Below are positions 1-6,232 of a DNA stretch of 6,722 nucleotides, piece after piece. The translations under genes and the position numbers were made by a program. Numbering within the stretch: the stretch's first letter is position 1; every line of letters begins with the position of its first letter. Under the pieces are notes generated by a model. The model had not been told where the DNA came from and ran no database searches. It saw only the letters and a list, made by a program, of their open reading frames with translations. Origin of the DNA: S012-113 sp965368405 (lineage in GTDB: Bacteria; Bacteroidota; Bacteroidia; Cytophagales; Cyclobacteriaceae). Location of the stretch: positions 1 to 6,722 of the forward strand of contig CBDUMS010000126.1 of NCBI GenBank assembly GCA_965368405.1, written 5' to 3'.

Positions 1-1
1 A

Positions 2-430
2 AGGATAAATCATGCCATTGGGTTCGATTTACTTGCCCAGGCATCACAAGAGTACAAATGGGATCTTAACTTGGCCGAAATAGCACGAATTTGGACTAAT
101 GGCTGTATAATCCGTTCGAGTTTAATGGAAGAAATATCGGCCTATACCCAGCTAAAGGAGTATAGTCTTTTGGCTGAACCACAGTATGCTCAAAAGCTTA
201 GGGATGGTAAGCTAGCACTTAAGCGATTTGTGGCTAGTGCTGTATTGGCTGAAGCCCCTGTTCCTGTATTCTCTGCTGCACTCAATTATTTTCTTCAGTA
301 TAAAACAGCCAACTCGTCGGCGAATCTCATTCAGGCTCAGCGCGATTATTTCGGCGCACATACCTACCAAAGGATAGAAGAAGGGGATGAGAGCTTCTAT
401 CATTCCGAATGGCAAAATTTGAAATTCTAA
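2..430 (+). CDS. gnd: 6-phosphogluconate dehydrogenase, decarboxylating (C-terminal part, 5' end outside window)
   Basis: This is the final 142 codons of cytoplasmic 6-phosphogluconate dehydrogenase. The enzyme oxidatively decarboxylates 6-phosphogluconate to ribulose 5-phosphate with NAD(P)+ in the oxidative pentose phosphate pathway. The frame is open back to the window edge, and family-like residues (GFDLLAQASQEYKWDLN) precede the first internal start-like codon, so the real start is upstream. Full-length family members have roughly 470-480 residues, so about the last third is present. Visible family signatures are EIARIWTNGCIIRS, the stretch PVPVFSAALNYF, and near the end AQRDYFGAHTY. In the known dimeric enzyme the Arg and His of that last motif reach into the partner subunit's substrate site; here they are encoded at 341-343 and 359-361. 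The frame is intact and ends in TAA. A 224-bp gap and a separate promoter follow, so it is probably not co-transcribed with the downstream locus. Confidence 0.95.
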   Translation, partial: RINHAIGFDLLAQASQEYKWDLNLAEIARIWTNGCIIRSSLMEEISAYTQLKEYSLLAEPQYAQKLRDGKLALKRFVASAVLAEAPVPVFSAALNYFLQYKTANSSANLIQAQRDYFGAHTYQRIEEGDESFYHSEWQNLKF

Positions 431-434
431 ACCG

Positions 435-523
435 TTCGCCCTGGCCTATTGTATTGATGTCTAAGTGTTTTCCCAAAACACCTCGTTATACAAATTGATC
501 CAAATAGAGAGCGTCAGGGAGAA
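435..523. repeat. Nested inverted repeats downstream of gnd (possible transcript 3' end structure)
   Basis: An inner perfect 7-bp inverted repeat, GTGTTTT (465-471) and AAAACAC (475-481), encloses a CCC loop. Around it, TTCGCCCTG (435-443) pairs with CAGGGAGAA (515-523) at 8 of 9 positions, and CTATT (446-450) can pair with AATAG (503-507). Neither hairpin is followed by a long T-run; only TATTTT occurs at 525-530. It could therefore be the 3' end structure of the gnd mRNA, but it is not a textbook intrinsic terminator. No open frame worth calling is seen in the 431-654 gap. Confidence 0.35.
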
Positions 524-573
524 CTATTTTGCTGAAAGGAAGGATAATTTTCAACACTTATTTGATAAGATAC

Positions 574-604
574 TTGTAATATATAAATAACATCACTATA
601 ATTG
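574..604 (+). promoter_or_regulatory. Putative Bacteroidota-type promoter of the GntR/FCD regulator gene
   Basis: The primary sigma factor of Bacteroidota recognises a -33 TTG-containing element and a -7 TAnnTTTG element about 19-21 bp apart. Here TTG at 574-576 is followed after 20 bp by TATAATTG at 597-604, which matches the -7 consensus at 5 of its 6 defined positions. Transcription would start near 608-611, giving a leader of about 45 nt before the ATG at 655. The -7 element overlaps the first operator-like repeat, which suits repression by the encoded regulator. The region is AT-rich, so chance matches are possible. Confidence 0.4.
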
Positions 605-633
605 GTCAACCAAAAATTGGTCAACCAGTTGAC
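601..633 (+). promoter_or_regulatory. Operator-like repeat array, probable binding site of the adjacent GntR/FCD regulator
   Basis: The 12-mer ATTGGTCAACCA occurs twice as an exact direct repeat, at 601-612 and 616-627 (15-bp period). Each copy contains TGGT-CA-ACCA, a palindrome apart from its 2-bp centre; the first extends to TTGGT-CA-ACCAA. The second copy runs into GTCAAC-CA-GTTGAC (620-633), another dyad with perfect 6-bp arms. FCD-type GntR proteins such as FadR and PdhR bind TGGT-N3-ACCA sites, so the half-sites match while the spacer here is 2 bp. Its place over the predicted -7 box and start site, 22 bp before the regulator ATG, suggests negative autoregulation. That role is inferred. 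Confidence 0.6.
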
Positions 634-654
634 TTTATACCTAATTAATCAATT

Positions 655-1374
655 ATGAGTACAGAGATATTTCAAAGCCTAAGTGAAATCAAGGTCGAGA
701 AGCTATCTGATAAGATCATTGAACAGATTAAAAATTTAATTAGTTCTGGTCAGTTAAAACCGGGCGATCGCCTACCATCCGAACGAAAACTTTCTGAAAC
801 TTTTAATGTTGGACGGATGCATGTTCGTGATGCGATCCAAAAGCTTGAGTTTTACGGGATTGTAAAGACATTGCCCCAAAGTGGCACCGTGGTAGAAGGA
901 TTAGGTGTTGTGGCGCTTGAAGGTATCATTACGGATATCCTGGAGTTAACGGATGCTGATTTTCAGTCGATGACGGAAACAAGAATAATTCTTGAGGCAA
1001 ATGCCGCTGAGCTAGCTGCTCGGAGAGCTACTAAATCAGATCTTGTTAAAATCGAAGAATCAATCCATGCTTTTGAGAAGAAGGTAAAAAGTGGTGACCC
1101 GGGCATTGAAGAAGATCTAATGTTTCATCTCAAAATTGCAGAATCTACACATAATCCGGTACTGAATTCCCTTATGTTGTTGATTCTCCCTGATGTGATC
1201 CGATTTAATAAGAATCTTGAGATCTGTTCGGATGGGCGTTTTATTGAAGCTTTTGAGGAACACGAGATAATCTTCGATCATATCAAAAATGGTCGGGGAA
1301 AAGAAGCTGCTAATACGATGAGTCATCACTTACGGGACTTGATGGACGATGATTTACCACCAAAATATCAATAA
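655..1374 (+). CDS. GntR-family transcriptional regulator with FCD (FadR-type) effector domain
   Basis: This is a 239-residue cytoplasmic DNA-binding regulator of the usual length for the FadR/FCD subfamily. Residues about 13-82 form the GntR winged helix-turn-helix, with GDRLPSERKLSETFNVGR followed by the recognition-helix segment MHVRDAIQKLEFYGIV. Residues about 105-230 form the all-helical FCD domain. Likely metal/ligand residues can be placed by motif: D154 and H158 (EEDLMFHLKIAES), N167, H203 (EEHEIIFDHI) and H224 or H225 (MSHHLRDL). FCD domains usually bind small carboxylates, including sugar-acid intermediates. The ATG at 655 follows an AT-rich leader without a Shine-Dalgarno sequence, normal for Bacteroidota, and the wHTH begins at the right distance. 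The gene lies directly before a SusC/SusD operon in the same direction, so I infer that it controls that locus, possibly in response to a uronate-derived keto acid. The repeats at 601-633 suggest it also controls itself. The effector is not determinable from sequence. Confidence 0.93.
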   Translation: MSTEIFQSLSEIKVEKLSDKIIEQIKNLISSGQLKPGDRLPSERKLSETFNVGRMHVRDAIQKLEFYGIVKTLPQSGTVVEGLGVVALEGIITDILELTDADFQSMTETRIILEANAAELAARRATKSDLVKIEESIHAFEKKVKSGDPGIEEDLMFHLKIAESTHNPVLNSLMLLILPDVIRFNKNLEICSDGRFIEAFEEHEIIFDHIKNGRGKEAANTMSHHLRDLMDDDLPPKYQ

Positions 1375-1451
1375 CGAACATATTAATATATAAGAGCTAA
1401 TCAATTAAATAAAAACCAAGTATTTACCAATGTGAAAAAGAACTACTAAAC

Positions 1452-1483
1452 AAAAAAAGGCTGGCTTAAGAAGCCAACCCTTT
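1452..1483 (-). terminator. Intrinsic (Rho-independent) terminator reading in the minus direction
   Basis: On the minus strand the sequence reads GGTTGGCTT, loop CTT, AAGCCAGCC, then seven T (complement of A at 1452-1458). The 9-bp stem (1459-1467 with 1471-1479) is fully paired in minus-strand RNA because position 1477/1461 forms a U-G wobble. In + strand RNA the same position is a C-A mismatch. Flanking AAAG upstream can extend pairing into the U-run. On the + strand the hairpin is followed by CTTTC, not a T-run, so it is a poor terminator for the regulator gene. Direction is therefore well supported. Confidence 0.78.
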
Positions 1484-1488
1484 CAGTA

Positions 1489-1525
1489 CCTCAGAAATTC
1501 TAGTCGTCGAAAACAGAACCTGAGG
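1489..1525. repeat. Inverted repeat / stem-loop in the regulator-susC intergenic region
   Basis: CCTCAG (1489-1494) is perfectly complementary to CTGAGG (1520-1525). An inner pairing TTCT (1498-1501) with AGAA (1515-1518) adds four base pairs across a small asymmetric internal loop, leaving a 13-nt apical loop (1502-1514) that includes TCGTCGA. The fold is possible on either strand. In the minus-strand model it is the 5' domain of the small RNA; in the + strand it would lie in the SusC-like mRNA leader, about 30 nt before the ATG. Confidence 0.5.
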
Positions 1526-1549
1526 ATTTTATTCTAATCAATAAACATT

Positions 1550-1580
1550 CAAATTTATGAAAAAACTAAAACTTAACGAA
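1550..1580 (-). promoter_or_regulatory. Putative minus-strand promoter for the antisense RNA
   Basis: TAAATTTG on the minus strand (1557 to 1550) matches the Bacteroidota -7 consensus TAnnTTTG at every defined position. It is the only perfect match on either strand of this intergenic region. The -33 element is weaker: minus-strand TTCG (1580 to 1577) lies 19 bp upstream and differs from TTTG by one base. The box overlaps the ATG region of the SusC-like gene, so opposing transcription could itself interfere. Chance occurrence in AT-rich DNA remains possible. Confidence 0.4.
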
Positions 1581-4500
1581 GATTCGAGCTCTTCGAGTAC
1601 GGGTACATTTAGTTTTCTCCAGCTAGCTTTAACATTAATAATAGGACTATTCGTAGTCAATTTTACTGTATATGCTGGATCGAACTACCAAGACCAACAA
1701 GAAGAGTTTACAATTTCAGGTGTTATCACTTCAGATGACATAGGGCCTTTACCAGGCGCAACCATACTAATTATTGGCACCCAACAGGGTACGGTTACAG
1801 ATGGAGATGGAAAGTTTCAATTATCTGTTAAAGCTAACGATAGACTGTTAGTTAGTTTCGTTGGTTATACAAGCCAAGAAATTCTCGTTACTGCAGCTAA
1901 AACAGTTTATGAGATTAAAATGGCCTCTGACAGCGAGCAACTTAGTGAAATTGTTGTAATAGGTTATGGTACTCAGAAAAAGTCCCATTTAACTGGTGCA
2001 ATATCTAAAGTTGAAAATGAGTCTTTATATCAGTTACCAATTGCCAGAGTGGATGATGCGCTTATCGGTCAGGTCTCTGGTGTAAATATTCAAGCAACCA
2101 ATGCCGAAGCTGGAGCTGCCCCAACTATAACCATTCGTGGTGTTGGATCAATTACTGCTGATTCCGGTCCAGCTGTTGTAGTCGACGGTGTCGTTGTTAG
2201 TTCTGATTTTCTTGGAACTTTAGATATGAACGATGTTGAATCTTTTGAAGTATTAAAGGATGCTGCATCTGCTGCCATTTATGGTAGTGAGGGTTCTAAT
2301 GGTGTTATCATGATTACCACGAAGAGTGGTAAAGCTGGTGAGACTAAGTTTAGCTATCAGGGATATGTAGGATTTAAGCAAGCACACGGTAGTGATGATT
2401 ACCGAAAAAGTGCTGCCGATTGGATTGCTCTTGAACAACAAGCAACGGGAGAGATTTCTGAGGAATCTCAGTACGTGCAAAAGATTATTGAATTAACTGG
2501 TGTTGATCGAGATTGGCAAGACGTATTTTTTGATGGAGGAATTATTAATAGCCACTCGCTTTCTGCTAGAGGCGGTAGCGAGAATACATCATTCAGTGCA
2601 TCATTACGATATCTTCATGACGAAGGTGTGGTAATAACTGACGATTATAAGTTCTATAGTGCCAGAATTAAGATGAATACCAAATTGAGTGAGAGAGTTA
2701 AATTTGGATTGAATATTAACCCGTCTTACACAAAGCGAAGACGTCTACCAACTTCAATTCATAATCCAACGCGTCAATCACCTTGGTTGCCAATTTATCA
2801 TACAGAAGAAACGCTACAGCTTATCGACAGAGCGGCTTATCCTAATGTTGGCGTTGGTGATTACTTCTGGGAGAATCATTTGCTTAACTTAGATCTAAAT
2901 GGTGATGGTAGTTCTTCTCGTCCTCGAACATCAGGCGATTCAAACCCTTACCAGCAATATGTTGAAAGAGAGCACTGGGAGTATAATACCAATGTTTTTG
3001 GATCGACATTTTTAAGTGCAGAGATAATAGACGGTCTAACAATTCAGACTTCACTTGGTGTAACTTTTGCACAGCGAAGAAGAGAAAGATGGGACGGAAC
3101 TAATTATCATGCAGCAGGAGCAAGTAGATCACAGTATTATTTGCAGAACAGATTCCAAACAAGAGTAATTTCAGATAATACATTGGCTTATAATAAGGTT
3201 TTTGGTAAGCATGATATTGGTGGACTTCTTGGTGTGACAATACAGCAAAGAACTAGTAACATTAGTGAGGTCACTGGTGTAGGGTATACTAATGATTTAC
3301 TTAAAAACTTAGAAGGAGCAACACAGATTACTGAGCCGGCTGAGATTAATACTACACTCAATAAGATTGGATATTTTGTTAGAGTTAATTATGCCTTTGA
3401 TGGAAAGTACTTAGTGAACGCTTCTTTTAGGCGTGATGGAAGTTCGGTTTTTGGACCAAATAACAAATACGGTAATTTCCCTTCAGTATCTGTAGGATGG
3501 AATATATCTGATGAATCATTCTTAGCGGGAAATAATATACTAAGTAATTTGAAGCTAAGAGCAAGCTATGGCGAAACCGGTTCTGAGAGGTTCAATATCG
3601 GGAATGATGTTGTTAATAATTGGCCTTACCTAGCATTATTGAATAACACGAATGCAATCGTGGATAATCAAATTGTAGCTGGAGTTTCACCGCTTAATAT
3701 AGCAAACAGCGTATTACAGTGGGAGGCATCGCAGGAATTAAATCCGGCATTAGATTTTGGTTTCTTTGATAACAGAATTCAAGGGTCCGTTGATTTTTAC
3801 TCTAGAACTAGTGAAAGCTTGTTATTAGAAAATCCGGTTTCATATGTTACGGGCTTTACTTCAGGGATTATAAACTTAGGTAAAGTGAGAAATCAGGGAT
3901 GGGAATTTGAGTTGAGGACCAGAAATATTGTTAAAGAAAATTTCAGATGGAATTCAACACTCATTACCTCTACGAACCAAAATGAGCTCTTAGAATTTGG
4001 TGATTCTAACGGAGCACTTATTCAAGATACATATGGTAGAAATTCGCAATGGATTAACCTTATAGGAAACCCCATTTCATCATTCTATGGATATGTAGTT
4101 GATACCGACAAGTTCGACGAAACTTCATTTAGAGTAGCATATGTTGATAGACCTTGGAATAGAATCAATGGTCAATCTGATGATACAATTGTTAGAGATT
4201 TGAACGGTGATGGCAGAATTACTGAAGATGACAAAACTATCTTAGGTGATCCCTATCCAGATATCTTGTTTAGTTTCACAAATGACTTTTCTTACCGAAA
4301 TTTTGATTTATCATTTATGATCCAGGGTAGTTTTGGAGCCCAGGTAAATAATATTGGAGATCAGTATTTCTACAATTGGTTCGGTAACAGAACCAGGTCT
4401 GGTGGCGAAGCACAAGCAGTTGCAGACGGACTAGTGCCTCATGAATCTTTCATTCAGGAAAAGGTACTAACAAGTGAGGTTATAGCTAGTGCTGACTATG

Positions 4501-4739
4501 TATCTCTACGAAATGTAACAATTGGTTACAACATGCCGGCCGAATTAACTTCAAAAATTAGGGTTCGAGGTTTAAGAATTTATGTGTCGGGTCAGAACCT
4601 GTTATACTATACAGCCTCTGATTATCATGGTTTTAATCCTGAGCATGTTGATGGAGAAAATCCTCGTGCTTACGGATCTCAAAGAGCTGGTACGCCAATG
4701 TTTAGGACAATGTCTGTTGGCTTAAATCTTGATTTTTAA
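1557..4739 (+). CDS. SusC/RagA-family TonB-dependent outer-membrane glycan transporter
   Basis: This 1060-residue protein is a full-length SusC-type TonB-dependent transporter. It would import oligosaccharides across the outer membrane with energy from TonB-ExbBD, capped by the SusD-like lipoprotein encoded next. Residues 1-40 form a long signal peptide with hydrophobic core about 19-38 and likely cleavage after VYA (40). Residues about 51-123 are the carboxypeptidase-regulatory-like domain (ISGVITSDD, PLPGATI, FVGYTSQE). The SusC hallmark EIVVIGYGTQKKSHLTGAISKV region follows at 131-152. The plug domain, about 155-258, includes VSGVNIQ, ITIRGVGSI, VVVDGVVV and VLKDAASAAIYGSEGSNGVIMITTKSG. 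The rest is the 22-strand barrel, ending in aromatic Phe as expected for outer-membrane barrel assembly. Two DLNGDG acidic loops (from D446 and D881) look like calcium-binding turns. The ATG at 1557 follows an AT-rich leader and begins MKKLK, as expected for a signal peptide. Substrate cannot be read from sequence. Confidence 0.96.
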   Translation: MKKLKLNEDSSSSSTGTFSFLQLALTLIIGLFVVNFTVYAGSNYQDQQEEFTISGVITSDDIGPLPGATILIIGTQQGTVTDGDGKFQLSVKANDRLLVSFVGYTSQEILVTAAKTVYEIKMASDSEQLSEIVVIGYGTQKKSHLTGAISKVENESLYQLPIARVDDALIGQVSGVNIQATNAEAGAAPTITIRGVGSITADSGPAVVVDGVVVSSDFLGTLDMNDVESFEVLKDAASAAIYGSEGSNGVIMITTKSGKAGETKFSYQGYVGFKQAHGSDDYRKSAADWIALEQQATGEISEESQYVQKIIELTGVDRDWQDVFFDGGIINSHSLSARGGSENTSFSASLRYLHDEGVVITDDYKFYSARIKMNTKLSERVKFGLNINPSYTKRRRLPTSIHNPTRQSPWLPIYHTEETLQLIDRAAYPNVGVGDYFWENHLLNLDLNGDGSSSRPRTSGDSNPYQQYVEREHWEYNTNVFGSTFLSAEIIDGLTIQTSLGVTFAQRRRERWDGTNYHAAGASRSQYYLQNRFQTRVISDNTLAYNKVFGKHDIGGLLGVTIQQRTSNISEVTGVGYTNDLLKNLEGATQITEPAEINTTLNKIGYFVRVNYAFDGKYLVNASFRRDGSSVFGPNNKYGNFPSVSVGWNISDESFLAGNNILSNLKLRASYGETGSERFNIGNDVVNNWPYLALLNNTNAIVDNQIVAGVSPLNIANSVLQWEASQELNPALDFGFFDNRIQGSVDFYSRTSESLLLENPVSYVTGFTSGIINLGKVRNQGWEFELRTRNIVKENFRWNSTLITSTNQNELLEFGDSNGALIQDTYGRNSQWINLIGNPISSFYGYVVDTDKFDETSFRVAYVDRPWNRINGQSDDTIVRDLNGDGRITEDDKTILGDPYPDILFSFTNDFSYRNFDLSFMIQGSFGAQVNNIGDQYFYNWFGNRTRSGGEAQAVADGLVPHESFIQEKVLTSEVIASADYVSLRNVTIGYNMPAELTSKIRVRGLRIYVSGQNLLYYTASDYHGFNPEHVDGENPRAYGSQRAGTPMFRTMSVGLNLDF

Positions 4740-4745
4740 TTATAA

Positions 4746-6212
4746 ATGAAACAAATCATGAAAAAATTAAAATATATATTATTAATTGTTCCAGCAATGT
4801 TTGTGAACTCATGTGGTGATGATTTCTTAAATCCACTACCGAACACAGTCGTTTCAGTTGAGTCGTATTTCTCAAGTGATGCTGACGTATTATCTGGAAT
4901 TTATGGAATCTATGATGCCCTACAGGGAGTCAATGAGAGTACTGAGACAAATATTGGTCGTGCAAACAGAGGTGTTCAATTTGAGCATCTGTTAACTGAG
5001 CATAGAACTGATAATACAAGGAATGCAACATTAGAAGGATCGAAGTCTGATTTTCACAGATATGTAGTTGAAGCAACTAACATAGAATCTGAGGATTACT
5101 ACCAATCGATGTATGAAGTTATTTTCAGGTCAAATAACCTGCTTAACTACATAGATGCTGCAGATGCCAGCAATCAGGCGAGCTACACAGCTGAAGTTAA
5201 ATTTTTAAGAGCTTATGCTTATTTTAAATTAGTTAGGTTGTTTGGCGATGTGCCATTGGTATTGACGCCAATTGATCCCGATAATAATGAAGCTGCTTAT
5301 ACTAGAGTACCTGCAGCTCAGATTTACGATCAGATTATTGTGGATTTACAGGAAGCTGTAAATGTATTAGATAATACTCACAAGTCTAGAGCATCGAAAG
5401 GAGCAGCACAAGGTATTTTAGCCAAGGTATACTTGTCTCTTGAAACTCCTGCATATGCAGAAGCAGAAGCTTTGTGTGAAGACATAATAGCATCTAATGC
5501 TTACGCTTTAGTGGATAATTATCACGATGTGTTTTATAGTGAGCTGAACAGTGAAATCATTTTTGCTATTCAATATATCCCTACAAATGGTGAAGAAAGC
5601 CAGGGGTTTTCAGCTGAGTTCACATCGTTTGTTAGGGCGGGCAGAGAAGATGGCCAAAACATAGTGAATGAGAATCTACACACAGATTTTATGACCTATG
5701 GTGGAAATAGAACTGCAGAATCTATTACCGATTTAGATGGTAGATTAGAAGTTGACGAAAATGAAGTAATTAAGTTTTTGCCAGAAGGTACAGACCTAAC
5801 GGCAAACCCTATTGATTACGGAGTTGGACGTAATGCAGGTAATGATTATATCGCGCTGCGCTATGCAGATGTATTGCTATTGCATGTAGAGGCCACATTG
5901 GCGGGTGCACCTGCCACAGTGGACGCTGGTGCGGTTGCTTCGTTTCTTGAGGTAAGAAATAGAGCCGGGCTTACAACTCCTATTGCATCGGTTACGAAAG
6001 AAGATTTGATGATTGAACGACGCGTAGAATTGGCTTTTGAAAATCAACGTTACTTCGATTTAATCAGATTCGGTGAATTGGACAATGTATTATCTCTACA
6101 TTCTGATGAAATGGGATATGTATATGATTCAAGAAAGGCTAGATTTTTGCCAATACCACAAAGAGAGATTAATCTCAGCGATGGCTTATTGACTCAGAAC
6201 CTAGGTTATTGA
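4746..6212 (+). CDS. SusD/RagB-family surface glycan-binding lipoprotein
   Basis: This 488-residue protein is the SusD-type lid of the SusC transporter, binding oligosaccharides at the cell surface. A type II signal peptide ends in a lipobox, FVNSC, with lipidated C23. The following GDDF places acidic residues at +3 and +4, consistent with the Bacteroidota surface-export signal. The family signature, a TPR-like helix with LRAYAYFKLVRLFGDVPLV, lies at about 154-172. The middle (KGAAQGILAKVYLSLE, 218-233) continues the TPR-like helices. The C-terminal RagB/SusD signature occurs as RVELAFENQRYFDLIRFGE and FLPIPQREINLS, ending in LTQNLGY. The gene starts 6 bp after the transporter stop, so co-transcription and translational coupling are likely. 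A second ATG at 4758 also gives a good lipoprotein signal (C19), so the exact start is uncertain by four codons. Length is within the usual 450-600 range. Confidence 0.95.
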   Translation: MKQIMKKLKYILLIVPAMFVNSCGDDFLNPLPNTVVSVESYFSSDADVLSGIYGIYDALQGVNESTETNIGRANRGVQFEHLLTEHRTDNTRNATLEGSKSDFHRYVVEATNIESEDYYQSMYEVIFRSNNLLNYIDAADASNQASYTAEVKFLRAYAYFKLVRLFGDVPLVLTPIDPDNNEAAYTRVPAAQIYDQIIVDLQEAVNVLDNTHKSRASKGAAQGILAKVYLSLETPAYAEAEALCEDIIASNAYALVDNYHDVFYSELNSEIIFAIQYIPTNGEESQGFSAEFTSFVRAGREDGQNIVNENLHTDFMTYGGNRTAESITDLDGRLEVDENEVIKFLPEGTDLTANPIDYGVGRNAGNDYIALRYADVLLLHVEATLAGAPATVDAGAVASFLEVRNRAGLTTPIASVTKEDLMIERRVELAFENQRYFDLIRFGELDNVLSLHSDEMGYVYDSRKARFLPIPQREINLSDGLLTQNLGY

Positions 6213-6232
6213 TAAATTTAAAAAAAACAATT

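Larger units (their letters stand above)
1452..1545 (-). ncRNA. Predicted antisense small RNA over the susC-like leader
   Basis: No minus-strand gene exists nearby, yet a strong minus-direction terminator ends at 1452. Reading upstream on the minus strand, a stem-loop (1525 back to 1489) comes first in the transcript. Before it stands TAAATTTG (1557 to 1550), a perfect TAnnTTTG -7 box, with a -33-like TTCG 19 bp further back. A start near 1545 would give an RNA of about 95 nt built of one 5' stem-loop plus the terminator hairpin, fully complementary to the leader of the SusC-like gene. Cis-antisense RNAs in this position repress utilisation loci in Bacteroides fragilis (DonS-type), so a similar role is inferred. 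The main alternative is that these hairpins belong to the + strand leader as an attenuator-like structure. No expression evidence is available. Confidence 0.45.

Noticed and set aside
212..415. Minus-strand open frame of 67 codons inside gnd
   Set aside because: It is wholly antisense to a clearly recognised gnd sequence, has no recognisable motif and is a shadow frame.
601..633. Short repeat array as a CRISPR or attachment site
   Set aside because: There are only two 12-bp copies 15 bp apart, without spacers or a mobile-element gene; the GntR-type dyad and promoter overlap explain it better.
1117..1329. Minus-strand open frame of 70 codons inside the regulator gene
   Set aside because: It is antisense to the FCD domain coding region with no family resemblance, so it is a shadow.
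1459..1483. Terminator for the GntR/FCD regulator gene on the + strand
   Set aside because: In + strand RNA the stem has a C-A mismatch and is followed by CTTTC, not a T-run; the T-run exists only in the minus direction.
2090..3072. Three minus-strand open frames inside the transporter gene
   Set aside because: They are all opposite well-conserved plug and barrel coding sequence and encode low-complexity or unrecognisable peptides.
4740..4745. Separate promoter or regulatory element between the SusC-like and SusD-like genes
   Set aside because: The gap is only 6 bp and is explained by operon structure with translational coupling.
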